This document shows, one piece after another, positions 26,451 to 35,040 of a DNA stretch of 64,000 nt. The stretch comes from Chitinivibrionales bacterium. GTDB taxonomy: Bacteria > Fibrobacterota > Chitinivibrionia > Chitinivibrionales > WJKA01. Below the pieces are notes generated by a model. It did no database searches. It was not told the DNA's origin and was given only the letters and a program-made list of their open reading frames with translations. The position numbers were made by a program, and so were the translations under genes. The DNA lies in contig WJLZ01000004.1 in assembly GCA_014728215.1 (NCBI GenBank), positions 1 to 64,000 of the forward strand, in the 5' to 3' direction. Positions within the stretch are counted from its first letter, which is position 1; every line of letters begins with the position of its first letter.

Positions 26451-27545
26451 TTACTGAACAATTTCCGGTTTTCCGGGTACAACCGATTCTACACAGTGAT
26501 AAAAGGAGCTGTACATATTGTCAATGGATGCTTCCTTGAGAAGGTCTTCTCGGGCATTTTGTCCGAGTTTCTCACGAAGTTCTTTGTTTTCGAGTAAGAG
26601 AATAAGCCGTTTTCTCAGCGCCGCAATATCGTTTTCGGCAACGACAAACCCATTGCGGCCGTCAACAAGGTAATGAAACTCCGGCGGCTGTTTGCCCTCT
26701 TCGGTAACGACAGGCAGCCCCCAGTACATAGCCTGATTCAATCCAAGGCCCACATGGCCCGGAATACAGAAAATATCGGCCATGGCAAAAATTTTGCTGA
26801 TTGTGATGTTCGCCGGATCGTGGACTTCACCAAGATACTGTGTCGTGCGTGGATTCATGCTGCTTTGAAGCTCCTCCGAAAGTCCGCTTCCCACAATAAC
26901 AAGCCCGGCGCCGTAACAATTCAAATTCCGGAATACCTCGATAAGATGGGCAACTTTTTTCCGCCCGCCGTCAATGCCCATCCTGCCGGCAAATAAAACA
27001 ACCCGCTCAAAGGGAATACCAAGCTCCTGCTTAATCTGCTGCTTGCTTGCCATGATTGCAGGATAATCGTGGTAATTCACCGTATTGTTGGCGATAAATA
27101 CCTTGCCGGTATTATAATGCCCTACATACTTCATCTCATGGGATGAGTAGAGAATAAGTCGATCGCTCAGGGTGTGGATATAGTGAAAGGCCATGTTCCG
27201 GATCGGATTGTCAGCATCATCCAGATTAGCCCCCTTTGTCCAGTAGGCAAAGGGTATTCGCCCTAATTTAAGCCAATGCAGAAGGGGCCAGATTACCCGG
27301 TCTTTCAGGTGAAGAAAAACAATGACCGCATCGGGTTTGACAGCAGCGATTTCTCGGGTGCAGGCGCCGAAGCTGAGTGGTATCTCCTTCAGGTCGAACT
27401 GATGCGGGTTTTTGTTGGATGATTGCAGTTTGTTGGTCCGAACAAACAGCTCCCACCCGTCATTCCTGAATTTTTCGGTAAAATAGTTATATACCGATAC
27501 CCGGTAATGCATAACGGTATTTGACATGAGCAGTACTTTTTTCAT
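26451..27545 (-). CDS. GT4 family glycosyltransferase
   Basis: A 364-residue GT-B fold enzyme. I use the ATG at 27545, preceded by GAAGGA, rather than the frame's longer opening to 27647 that runs into the upstream gene. The N-terminal domain starts MKKVLLMSNTVMHYRVSVY. The C-terminal domain has VVLFAGRMGIDGGRKKVAHLIEVF and the donor-binding CIPGHVGLGLNQAMYWGLPVVT. Glu/Gly spacing is similar to the retaining GT4 E-x7-E region but degenerate. It lies between a GT2 gene and the AlgD-like gene. The sugar specificity is unknown. Confidence 0.84.
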   Translation of the reverse strand: MKKVLLMSNTVMHYRVSVYNYFTEKFRNDGWELFVRTNKLQSSNKNPHQFDLKEIPLSFGACTREIAAVKPDAVIVFLHLKDRVIWPLLHWLKLGRIPFAYWTKGANLDDADNPIRNMAFHYIHTLSDRLILYSSHEMKYVGHYNTGKVFIANNTVNYHDYPAIMASKQQIKQELGIPFERVVLFAGRMGIDGGRKKVAHLIEVFRNLNCYGAGLVIVGSGLSEELQSSMNPRTTQYLGEVHDPANITISKIFAMADIFCIPGHVGLGLNQAMYWGLPVVTEEGKQPPEFHYLVDGRNGFVVAENDIAALRKRLILLLENKELREKLGQNAREDLLKEASIDNMYSSFYHCVESVVPGKPEIVQ

Positions 27546-27580
27546 GGTGTTTATTCCTTCGCTGATATTTCCGATATCTT

Positions 27581-28489
27581 TTAATAGTTCCGTACACGTA
27601 TGGGCGGAAGCCCGGCCAGGGCCATCAGCTTGCCGGCATGATCGCAAAACCTTATAAGGATGCGCATGAAATGAGCGTGTGACATGAGAAGCAACGCCGG
27701 AAGCGTTACCGAATAGATACCCACTGCCGCAATCGACCGGGCAATGCCTTTGAGCGAATATCTTTCCCGCCGGGCAACAACGACTCCCCTGAGTAACGCT
27801 CGTTTCAGAAGGTATTTCCGGGTCATGCGCGCCGGGGGGACCGATTCAAATACCGGGGTATCATTACACCAGACCAGAACGCACCCCCGGGCCAGCATTC
27901 TTCGAAAAAACTCAACATCCTCGCCGCCGCTTAAGCCATACCGGGGATTAAACCGCTCGTTGTTTGCAAAGACACTCCGGCTTATGAACGCATTACCGGT
28001 ATAGGTGGCTCGAGTATTGGTAATTATTGTCCCGGTCGGATAGCTGGGGCGTTCCAGCAGCTTGCCTTTCACTATCCATCGGGGAGGTTTCTGTTCAAAA
28101 TGGGGTTTTGCCGGTCCGAATACCGCATCGGCTGAATACTGGCGGCAAACCAAGAACATGCGGATCAGCCATTTTGGCTCCGGATACTCGTCATCATCGA
28201 TAAAAGCGACATAATCACTCTCCGACTCATCGATACACCGGTTCCGAGTCAGGGCAATATTTTTTTGGGGTTGCCATTCGTATCTGACCGGTACCGGCAT
28301 CGTCTTTGAGAACCGTTTAACAAGGGGGAAAGCGCTCTGCCTGCTGTCGTTGTCGGTGATTATTATCGAATAAGTGAAAAGATTATTGGTTTCGATCGCC
28401 CGCATTTTCTCCAACAGACGGGTTAAAAGCACATTCCGCCGGTAGGTGCATATGCAGACTGCGATCGTTGGTAATTTCGATTTCAGCAT
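27581..28489 (-). CDS. GT2 family glycosyltransferase
   Basis: A 302-residue GT-A fold transferase. TIAVCICTYRRNVLLTRLLEKM is at the N-terminus, IITDNDSRQ near residue 45, the acidic metal-binding AFIDDDEYPEPKWL near 95, and GGEDVEFFRRMLARGC near 190. The C-terminal hydrophobic segment (VGIYSVTLPALLLMSHAHF) suggests membrane association. It is 35 bp upstream of the next GT4 gene and 55 bp downstream of another, so all three are probably co-transcribed. Confidence 0.86.
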   Translation of the reverse strand: MLKSKLPTIAVCICTYRRNVLLTRLLEKMRAIETNNLFTYSIIITDNDSRQSAFPLVKRFSKTMPVPVRYEWQPQKNIALTRNRCIDESESDYVAFIDDDEYPEPKWLIRMFLVCRQYSADAVFGPAKPHFEQKPPRWIVKGKLLERPSYPTGTIITNTRATYTGNAFISRSVFANNERFNPRYGLSGGEDVEFFRRMLARGCVLVWCNDTPVFESVPPARMTRKYLLKRALLRGVVVARRERYSLKGIARSIAAVGIYSVTLPALLLMSHAHFMRILIRFCDHAGKLMALAGLPPIRVRNY

Positions 28490-28544
28490 CGTGTAATCTT
28501 TTGTTGGAGATACCGTTGCAGGGAGTTAAAAAAGCGACGGATCT

Positions 28545-29744
28545 TCAGCTTGACGACTTCTTCATTTGCCGGGTCGTGGCTGGTGACGACAACAGTTGCC
28601 GGATAATATCCAGGTAGAGATGTTTTTTGGTATCCCAGCAATTGCGGATAATGAATTCACCGCTCTGCCGCACATATCTGATCCGTATGTCGGGATTATC
28701 ATAGAGGAGCTTGATCGCCTCTGCAAGCTCATATTCATTGCCCGATTCATAATATTTTACCAGGGTGTCCGGTATGTAATAGCGGTGTACCAGGGTGTCG
28801 GATACCACAAGGGGAACACCAACCATCATGAACTCGAATATTTTTGTACTGAATGCTTCGTTGGAAAATGCGTTCTTGAGTTTTGGCTCTATCCCCAGAT
28901 CAGCATCGGCCATTATCAAAGGTATCTGCTCCAGTGCCACCGATCCTTTCATAACAACCCTGTCTTCCAGTTTCAGATCGGAGATAAGATTTCTGAAATA
29001 GTTTTCATCGGTACCCTCGCCATAAATATGAAATTCCAGATTTGGAATGTGGTCCCGGAGAAGATTGACTGCTCTTATCGCCGTTTCGATACCCTGGTGT
29101 TTGCTGAGCGAGCCGGGGTAGACGGCAACAAATTTTCCATCCTCCCGTGTCTGTCCTGTTTCGGTGAAGATATCGGAAACCGGATAGTTCATAATCGCCG
29201 TACACTTGTCGGAACGGATCGATCGATTGATCAGTTTTTCCCGCCATATATTATTGGCAATGATCACATGATCTGAAAAGGCGGTTGAAAAGCGTTCTGC
29301 AAGGATAAGCATTCGGAACAGAATTGAATCCTGGGTTGCACCGAATTTACTGAGAAATAGTTCGGGCACAATGTCGTGAATGTCCAGTATTACTTTTGTT
29401 CCCAGAACCTTTGGAATGATCGCTGCAAAAACTTCAAAATCGGGAATGGAATGGACATGAATCAGATGATACCGTTTCTTTATTCCCCGGGCGGCCAGCA
29501 CAGAGGCCGAAAGGATCAGAAATCTCAGCATACGGACAAAATATCTGAGTTTTCCTTTTTCGTTGGTTTTCCGCTCCTGGATTCTGATTACCTTGACGCC
29601 TCTGATCATTTCGAATGTTGGCTGTCCGGTGGCCTTCAATGTTATCGCCTCCACTTCCCAGCCCTCTTTTACCAGGGTCTCGGCATAGCGTCGGACGCGA
29701 TTGTCCCAGTCGTAATGTGTATATGCTACCATACATGCTTTCAT
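28545..29744 (-). CDS. GT4 family glycosyltransferase
   Basis: A 399-residue GT-B enzyme. The start chosen is the ATG at 29744 with AAAGGA six bases before it; the frame continues upstream to 29786 without support. Visible are YTHYDWDNRVRRYAETLVKEGW at the N-terminus, HVHSIPDFEVFAAI near residue 105, KVILDIHDIVPELFLSKFG near 130, and FVAVYPGSLSKHQGIETAIRA near 215. It ends with the donor-binding GIEPKLKNAFSNEAFSTKIFEFMMVGVPLVVSD. It is the first gene of the 3-glycosyltransferase run. A 358-bp gap separates it from the aminotransferase gene. Confidence 0.86.
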   Translation of the reverse strand: MKACMVAYTHYDWDNRVRRYAETLVKEGWEVEAITLKATGQPTFEMIRGVKVIRIQERKTNEKGKLRYFVRMLRFLILSASVLAARGIKKRYHLIHVHSIPDFEVFAAIIPKVLGTKVILDIHDIVPELFLSKFGATQDSILFRMLILAERFSTAFSDHVIIANNIWREKLINRSIRSDKCTAIMNYPVSDIFTETGQTREDGKFVAVYPGSLSKHQGIETAIRAVNLLRDHIPNLEFHIYGEGTDENYFRNLISDLKLEDRVVMKGSVALEQIPLIMADADLGIEPKLKNAFSNEAFSTKIFEFMMVGVPLVVSDTLVHRYYIPDTLVKYYESGNEYELAEAIKLLYDNPDIRIRYVRQSGEFIIRNCWDTKKHLYLDIIRQLLSSPATTRQMKKSSS

Positions 29745-30102
29745 GAGTGAGTCCTTTACTGTTTGAGGGTTGGGCGGGTGGTCCAATCAACCACAGAAAT
29801 ACTACCGTTCAAAAGTGAATGAGTATCTGCACCACAGATATAACAAGCTGAGTAATCATTGGTGAGTTAACTTTTCGTTACAACCTGCAGAGCTGAGAGA
29901 ATAGTAATTTTCTTTATGGGTAGTGCAGTGAAGAATTCGGCGAATGTGCCGTACAAGCTGATCCCGATTTTTCGGGATCAGTTGATCGGATAGGTCTGAA
30001 ATTCAGAGAAAGGTCAGGAAACGGCGCCCGCTCTCCGGGGGCTGAAGAATCGGTGTTGTGCCGTTGAGAGTTGTCGCTTTGTCCCGTATTGACGGGATCG
30101 AT
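29745..30102. other. Gene-free region with two small inverted repeats
   Basis: About 360 bp between the aminotransferase gene and the glycosyltransferase run. CTGATCCCGA (29958-29967) and TCGGGATCAG (29972-29981) form a perfect 10-bp stem with a TTTT loop. TCCCGT/ACGGGA (about 30082-30097) forms a second, related hairpin right after the aminotransferase stop. Neither is followed by a T-run. I see no clear promoter for the downstream GT4 gene and no sigma-54-type element here. Confidence 0.5.
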
Positions 30103-31275
30103 TTATTGATTTTGTGTTACTTCCACAACGCTCTCGATCTGTGCTTTGGTCAGACCGGGAAACATGGGAAGAGAAATTATCTCTTTTGCCGTTAGTTCGG
30201 TTACGGGAAGACTTCCTTCGGAATAATACAGATTGCTGTAGGCTTTCTGTAAGTGGAGTGGTATGGGATAGTGGAGCCCTGAACCGATACCATTATCGGC
30301 AAGAATTTTCTGCAGGCTGTCTCTGTCTTTCACCCGGATAATATAGAGATGATACACCGGTTGGGCCCATTCGGGGGTAAAAGGCGTAATGACGGCATTA
30401 TTTCCCTTAAGGAGTTTAGTATATGTTGCTGCAGCTTCGACACGCTGTTGGTTCCATTCAGGAAGCTTTTTGAGTTTTATGCCTAAAAAGCCGGCCTGAA
30501 TTGCATCGAGCCTGCCGTTGTAGCCTTCCATACCGTGAATATATTTCTGCGACTGGCCGTGATCTTTGAGCATACGGCATGCATGGGCAATATCATCGTT
30601 GTTGGTGGTGATGGCGCCGCCTTCGCCCAGGGCGCCGAGATTTTTGCCCGGGTAAAAACTGAATGCAGCGGCATGACCGATCGAGCCGCATTGCTGCCAG
30701 GCCTGGGCCTTCCGTGAGTAATACTGCGCTCCATGAGCCTGACACGCATCTTCGAGAACAAAAAGATTGTATCGTGAGGCCAGTTCCATTATCGGATCCA
30801 TGTCAGCTGGCTGACCGTACAGATGAACAGGGATAATCGCCGACACCTGTTTGCCCGATTCTTTTTCGATAGTTATTCCGTTGTCGTCGAGCGCGCATTC
30901 GCTTTCGAGATACTTCCGCAGATTCTCGGGCGCCATATTATAGGTCTTCTCATCGATATCGACAAAACGGATTTCTGCACCCGCCTGCGAAATCGCTTCG
31001 GTCGTGGCGATAAACGTATTGGGCACGGTAACAACAATATCACCTTTCCCCACGCCCATTGCAATCAGAGCAAATCTGAGCGCACAGGTTCCACTCGATA
31101 CGCCAATACAATGCTGTGCACCGGCAAATCGGGCAAAATTCTCTTCAAAACTCAAAAGTCGCGGACCACCGATAAACCGGGCAGTACCCAGAGCTTCTTT
31201 AAATACTTCGGTGAGTTCCTGTTCCAACTCTTTGTGAGGGGTTACCAAATCAAGAAAGGGGACGTTGTTTGGCAT
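30103..31275 (-). CDS. DegT/DnrJ/EryC1/StrS-type sugar aminotransferase (WbpE-like)
   Basis: A 390-residue PLP-dependent aminotransferase that converts a keto-sugar nucleotide to an amino sugar. PLP lysine is Lys211 in AAFSFYPGKNLGALGEGGA. Other family marks are GVSSGTCALRFAL near residue 58, VPNTFIATTEAISQAGA near 84, and LEDACQAHGA near 174. It follows the acetyltransferase gene by 43 bp. With the oxidoreductase gene at the head of the trio, this matches the WbpB/WbpE/WbpD set that makes the 3-acetamido group of diacetamido-uronic acids. FdtB/QdtB-type roles are an alternative. Confidence 0.86.
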   Translation of the reverse strand: MPNNVPFLDLVTPHKELEQELTEVFKEALGTARFIGGPRLLSFEENFARFAGAQHCIGVSSGTCALRFALIAMGVGKGDIVVTVPNTFIATTEAISQAGAEIRFVDIDEKTYNMAPENLRKYLESECALDDNGITIEKESGKQVSAIIPVHLYGQPADMDPIMELASRYNLFVLEDACQAHGAQYYSRKAQAWQQCGSIGHAAAFSFYPGKNLGALGEGGAITTNNDDIAHACRMLKDHGQSQKYIHGMEGYNGRLDAIQAGFLGIKLKKLPEWNQQRVEAAATYTKLLKGNNAVITPFTPEWAQPVYHLYIIRVKDRDSLQKILADNGIGSGLHYPIPLHLQKAYSNLYYSEGSLPVTELTAKEIISLPMFPGLTKAQIESVVEVTQNQ

Positions 31276-31296
31276 GGTTGCTCCTTTTTTTAAAAA

Positions 31297-31310
31297 ATCC
31301 GAATATCGAA
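31297..31310. repeat. Heptamer repeat x2
   Basis: ATCCGAA and TATCGAA lie in the 43-bp gap between aminotransferase and acetyltransferase genes. The pair is consistent with the heptad family but weak alone. Confidence 0.3.
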
Positions 31311-31318
31311 TCTGGTTT

Positions 31319-31804
31319 TTATACTGCTTTTTCCGAAAGGGTCCTTAATACCTTTGCCGGATTCCCTGCTACCACTGTATTGGCTGGAACATCTTTGGTA
31401 ACAACGCTTCCGGCACCGACAATAGCGTTTTCGCCGATTGTTACACCACAGATAATCGTGGCATTGGAACCGATCGATGCCCGCCGTTGTATGGTGGTGG
31501 TAATCACTTCCCAGTCATCTTCGGTCTGCAATGAACCGTCGGGGTTGGCCGATCGGGGGTATTTATCATTGGTAAACATTACACCATGACCGATAAAGGC
31601 ATAGTCTTCAATAATAACACCTTCGCAAATGAACGTATGACTCTGAATCTTACACTGTTTGCCGATCGATGCGTTTTTCTGAATTTCCACAAAAGCACCG
31701 ATTTTGGTACTCTCGCCGATAGAACAGCCGTACATGTTGATAAATTTCGAGAGTCTTACATTCTCTCCCAGTTGGACATCGGGGGCGATTGAATTAAGTT
31801 CCAT
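31319..31804 (-). CDS. Sugar-nucleotide N-acetyltransferase (WbpD/WlbB-like)
   Basis: A 161-residue left-handed beta-helix acetyltransferase. I use the ATG at 31804 (CGGAG six bases upstream) rather than an earlier in-frame start. The sequence shows hexad turns throughout ([31 protein letters not shown]). [14 protein letters not shown] near 95-105 is characteristic of WbpD/WlbB and related sugar N-acetyltransferases. It closes with [26 protein letters not shown]. It presumably acetylates the amino group made by the neighbouring aminotransferase. Confidence 0.86.
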   Translation of the reverse strand: MELNSIAPDVQLGENVRLSKFINMYGCSIGESTKIGAFVEIQKNASIGKQCKIQSHTFICEGVIIEDYAFIGHGVMFTNDKYPRSANPDGSLQTEDDWEVITTTIQRRASIGSNATIICGVTIGENAIVGAGSVVTKDVPANTVVAGNPAKVLRTLSEKAV

Positions 31805-31863
31805 ATATGCTCCGTTTTTATTCCAGCCGTACAATGAATCGATTTGAGGGAATCGGGGTCTTT

Positions 31864-32865
31864 TTACAGTTTAATGAGCTTTCCGTCACTCTTGAGTGAT
31901 TCATTGCACGCTTCAAGCATTCTCACAACCTGCATTCCGGCATGGCCATCGTTAACCGGTTTCTTTTTGTTTGCTATGCAATCGACAAAATACATCGCTT
32001 CCTGTTTCAGCGCTTCCGTGGGATTTACCTTGGGCGCATGAACGTCGCCGATCCGATAGGATACGAGCAGATCATACATTCCTTCCTTGGAGTCGACCGA
32101 AATGCCCTTATCGTAGATTTTCAGTTTTTCGTCGGGATCGACATCGTTCCATACAAGCATTTTTTTCTCACCGCCGATAAGCGTGTTGCGCATTTTGACG
32201 GGAGAAAGCCAGTTAACCGTAAAGTGTGCAATGAGATTGGAGTTGAAATAGACGGTAATATAGGCGATGTTTTCAAATTCGGAAACATGTGCCTTGCCGG
32301 TGGCAACGATGGCGGTTGGACTCTCGGGTATGATATAATTCATGATCGAGAAGTCGTGGGGAGCAAGGTCCCATACAACGTTGATATCATGCTGGAACAA
32401 ACCGAGGTTGACCCGGGTAGAATCGTAATAATAAACATTGCCCAGCTCGTCGCCGTCAACAATGCCTTTGATCTTCTGTACTGCGCCGGTGAACAGGAAG
32501 GTGTGATCGACCATGATCGTCAATCCCTTCTGTTCCGCAAGATTGATTAGTTCTTCGGCTTGCCGTGACGTTGCGGTAAAGGGTTTTTCCACAAAAATAT
32601 GTTTCCCGTTTTCAAGGGCCAGTTTGGCCAGCTCGAAATGGGTCGATACCGGTGTAATTACGGCAACGGCATCCGTCTCTTTTGATTTAATGACATCCGT
32701 ATAGTCGGTTGTTGTGGTAATGTTTGGATATACTTTTTTCACTTTGTTGAGCGTCTGAGGGTTTTTGTCGCACACCGAAGTAACAGTACAGCTGTCAAGG
32801 CTATTGAAATTCCGAACAATGTTCGGCCCCCAGTATCCATAGCCGATAACCCCTAATGTAAGCAT
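31864..32865 (-). CDS. Gfo/Idh/MocA-family sugar-nucleotide oxidoreductase (WbpB/WlbA-like)
   Basis: A 333-residue NAD-dependent dehydrogenase. It has the Rossmann signature [16 protein letters not shown] at the start, [29 protein letters not shown] near residues 75-100 (the EKP catalytic lysine), and [13 protein letters not shown] near 170. In WbpB/WlbA this enzyme oxidises C3 of UDP-GlcNAcA before transamination. I start it at the ATG at 32865 with AGGAG six bases upstream; a TTG two codons earlier has no room for a ribosome-binding site. It is the first gene of a three-gene transcript with a long leader carrying a sigma-54-type promoter. Confidence 0.85.
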   Translation of the reverse strand: MLTLGVIGYGYWGPNIVRNFNSLDSCTVTSVCDKNPQTLNKVKKVYPNITTTTDYTDVIKSKETDAVAVITPVSTHFELAKLALENGKHIFVEKPFTATSRQAEELINLAEQKGLTIMVDHTFLFTGAVQKIKGIVDGDELGNVYYYDSTRVNLGLFQHDINVVWDLAPHDFSIMNYIIPESPTAIVATGKAHVSEFENIAYITVYFNSNLIAHFTVNWLSPVKMRNTLIGGEKKMLVWNDVDPDEKLKIYDKGISVDSKEGMYDLLVSYRIGDVHAPKVNPTEALKQEAMYFVDCIANKKKPVNDGHAGMQVVRMLEACNESLKSDGKLIKL

Positions 32866-33072
32866 CTCCAACTCCTTTTTTAAGTATATAAGATTCGGAA
32901 TTTAATATAATATAATAAGAGCGGTAAAAAGACACGGAAAAACGTGTGTTTTTAATTTTATTTTCCGATTTTCGCTTTTCAAATTTCGAAATTGAAAATG
33001 ATTCAAGGATTGTGAGTTTCGCATTTTTAATTTATTACGATATTATTTCGAATTTCGGGTTTTCCCCTGGAT
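32866..33072. repeat. Leader region with heptamer repeats
   Basis: This is AT-rich leader upstream of the oxidoreductase gene. Heptad runs lie at 32963-32997 (five degenerate units, including TTTCGCT, TTTCAAA, TTTCGAA) and 33046-33059 (TTTCGAA, TTTCGGG). No open frame is credible. Confidence 0.45.
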
Positions 33073-33102
33073 ACACCTTTCCCCTGTTGGCGGTACCGGT
33101 GT
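33073..33102 (-). promoter_or_regulatory. Conserved leader element, copy 2
   Basis: On the plus strand ACACC (33073-33077), a 14-nt segment that differs from copy 1 at two positions, then GGTACCGGTGT. ACACC can pair with GGTGT (33098-33102), and the conserved inner part can pair as in copy 1 (13325-13348). It is preceded by the same TTTCGAA heptads and lies between a sigma-54-type promoter and the first codon of the operon, as copy 1 does. Confidence 0.5.
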
Positions 33103-33234
33103 GTTTTGAGGCTGTAATAAACAAAGCAGGAACGATCGAAAAACAACCTGGCGCAATGATTCGATCGTGTGCAAACAATTTCATGGTCCTCAAAACTATT
33201 AACAAAGCATAATTCCGCATACGCATTGTAAATA

Positions 33235-33250
33235 AGCAAATACTATTCCA
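33235..33250 (-). promoter_or_regulatory. Sigma-54-type promoter of the oxidoreductase-acetyltransferase-aminotransferase operon
   Basis: Read on the minus strand: TGGAAT, 5 bp, TTGCT, with GG and GC 10 bp apart. It deviates from consensus at two positions of the -24 hexamer (TGGCAC to TGGAAT). The predicted start would leave a leader of about 350 nt before 32865. Confidence 0.5.
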
Positions 33251-33433
33251 ATGATTTTTCGGCCGAATTACAGAGGTAAACATACCGCAGCAGGGCTCTT
33301 CATGGTAAAGGAGCATCTTAACAGATGAAACCGGGTCCGAAGGTGCAGGGAGAATGGAGGTTTCCCGTAGCGAAACAATGGTCCGGGTATTCGAGAAGTG
33401 ATGGTGCTTCATGGGAGTGAAATGTGGGCCATG

Positions 33434-33457
33434 AAAAAAGCCCCATGCCGGGGCTTT
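33434..33457 (-). terminator. Rho-independent terminator of the priming transferase gene
   Basis: AAAGCCCC (33437-33444) and GGGGCTTT (33450-33457) form a perfect 8-bp stem with a 5-nt loop. On the minus strand six T residues follow. It lies about 50 bp after the stop of the sugar transferase gene, so that gene is transcribed alone. Confidence 0.8.
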
Positions 33458-33506
33458 GAAATCCGATTAAATAGTTCAATTAACACAAGCTGAACACTGG
33501 TATGGT

Positions 33507-34721
33507 CTAGTAGGCGCCCTTGGAGGCAATAACGGCCAGAGGGGTTTTAATGATCAGTTTCAGATCCAAAAGGATCGACCATTTGTTAATATATTCGATA
33601 TCCATTCGAGCCTGGCCTTCGAAAGTGGTCGCACTTCTTCCTTCAACCTGCCAGATACAGGTGATGCCGGGTTTTGTCTGAAGAACCCGTCGTTTGTGCC
33701 ATGTATCGTATTCTTCGACTTCATAGGGGATCGCCGGTCGAGGTCCGACAAGTGACATGTTGCCCCAGAATACATTGAAAAACTGCGGAAGTTCATCAAG
33801 GCTTGTTTTCCGGAGCCATCTGCCGATCGGTGTTACCCGCGGGTCGTCTTTGATTTTGAAGACACCATCCGCACCGACCTCTTTATTGTTTTTGATAAGC
33901 TTTTTCATGTATTCTTTATGAGCCGAATCATCATTGTTCGGCCGCATGGTACGGAACTTGATTACCTTGAAAGGCTTTCCTCCCAAACCCGCACGCTCCT
34001 GCATGAAAAATACCGGCCCCTTGGAGGTCAGCTTGATAATGATCGGGATAACAATGAACAAGGGTGAAAAAATCAGTATCGCAACCAGACTTCCTGCAAT
34101 ATCGATGACCCGTTTCATTCCCGATGAGGTATTTTTACCGATATCCTTGTAAGCATCGGTATAAAAAAGACCATCAATCGGACGAGTTCCCCCTTGGGTG
34201 GGAAACATGAAACAGGAGATATTGATCAATTCTATTTGACGTTCATCGAGTTCGGTCATCAGGCACGAACGAACTTTATCGATCATCACTTTTTCGTTGG
34301 TACCGGTTGTTTCGGTATATAAAAGGCCGATTACCTGGTTTTTCTTATACCAGCCCTTTATATCGGTTTCCCGTGATGCTCCATCCAGAAGAGTAACGAT
34401 TCGTCCAACGCAGAGTATATCCGCCATCTTATCGAGCGGGTCTTTGCCTTTGTGCTCCGATACAAGACCCCGAATATCGAGCATCATAAGCATAAACTGC
34501 TTCCGGGTCCGTTCGCTTCGTTTGCGCTCCAGGGTCAGCATCTCATGGAAATAATGCTCGCTGTACAAATGAAGATCATCATCCAAAACACGGTTCATCT
34601 TAGTGGTCCTGCTTGAAGAATGGTTGGTAATTCCGGGCAATTTGAACCCCAGACGGGTATTGCTTGAATGCTGAGTAACCTTGTTTGAAGATGTCTTCTG
34701 AGATTTGCTCAATCGTAACAT
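33507..34721 (-). CDS. Priming sugar-phosphate transferase with a degenerate GGDEF-like N-terminal domain
   Basis: A 404-residue protein that would start repeat-unit synthesis by moving a sugar phosphate onto undecaprenyl phosphate. The C-terminal half (about 205-404) is a bacterial sugar transferase domain: [20 protein letters not shown], then [20 protein letters not shown], and [23 protein letters not shown]. Instead of the usual membrane helices, the N-terminal part contains [20 protein letters not shown] and [11 protein letters not shown], the opening pattern of a GGDEF domain, but without a GGDEF motif. I use the ATG at 34721 after GGAGG; a TTG one codon earlier is possible. It is monocistronic, between its own sigma-54-type promoter and a terminator. 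Confidence 0.82.
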   Translation of the reverse strand: MLRLSKSQKTSSNKVTQHSSNTRLGFKLPGITNHSSSRTTKMNRVLDDDLHLYSEHYFHEMLTLERKRSERTRKQFMLMMLDIRGLVSEHKGKDPLDKMADILCVGRIVTLLDGASRETDIKGWYKKNQVIGLLYTETTGTNEKVMIDKVRSCLMTELDERQIELINISCFMFPTQGGTRPIDGLFYTDAYKDIGKNTSSGMKRVIDIAGSLVAILIFSPLFIVIPIIIKLTSKGPVFFMQERAGLGGKPFKVIKFRTMRPNNDDSAHKEYMKKLIKNNKEVGADGVFKIKDDPRVTPIGRWLRKTSLDELPQFFNVFWGNMSLVGPRPAIPYEVEEYDTWHKRRVLQTKPGITCIWQVEGRSATTFEGQARMDIEYINKWSILLDLKLIIKTPLAVIASKGAY

Positions 34722-34804
34722 CAATCGTTCCTCCGTTAGGTTTCTCCACTTTTTTCCTCTTGGGCCTGTAGGTTAAATATATACGTCTTATCTTTTAAAA
34801 AAAC

Positions 34805-34822
34805 AGTTACATCTCTGTTACA
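34805..34822. promoter_or_regulatory. GTTACAT direct repeat in the leader of the priming transferase gene
   Basis: GTTACAT occurs at 34805-34811 and 34816-34822, one helical turn apart. It lies downstream of the sigma-54-type promoter and about 85 bp before the start codon. It is a possible operator for a dimeric regulator. Confidence 0.35.
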
Positions 34823-34943
34823 TTTTAGTTGCAGCATGTATCGAGCTGCACCCGTATTCCCGTATGCTTTTGTTGGAATTTCCATTATAACAAATATCTC
34901 TATTCATTTATGTATTCTGTTCTTTCCTATGATTACATAGTTT

Positions 34944-34959
34944 GCAATTAAAATGCCAA
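34944..34959 (-). promoter_or_regulatory. Sigma-54-type promoter of the priming transferase gene
   Basis: Read on the minus strand: TTGGCAT, 5 bp, TTGCAAA, with GG and GC 10 bp apart. It agrees with the RpoN consensus except for one base. It lies about 220 bp before the start codon at 34721, in a gene-free region of about 480 bp between divergent genes. Confidence 0.68.
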
Positions 34960-35040
34960 AAGAAGGTGGGCAGCTTAATATATTGATATTAAACGAATTA
35001 CAATAGGAACGCCTGTATTATGATGTCGAAACAGGGTGTG

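Noticed and set aside
13338-33097. GGCGGTA sequences resembling the ops core of RfaH-controlled JUMPstart elements
   Set aside because: They lie on the plus strand, opposite to the direction of the polysaccharide transcripts, and the remainder of the JUMPstart consensus is absent.
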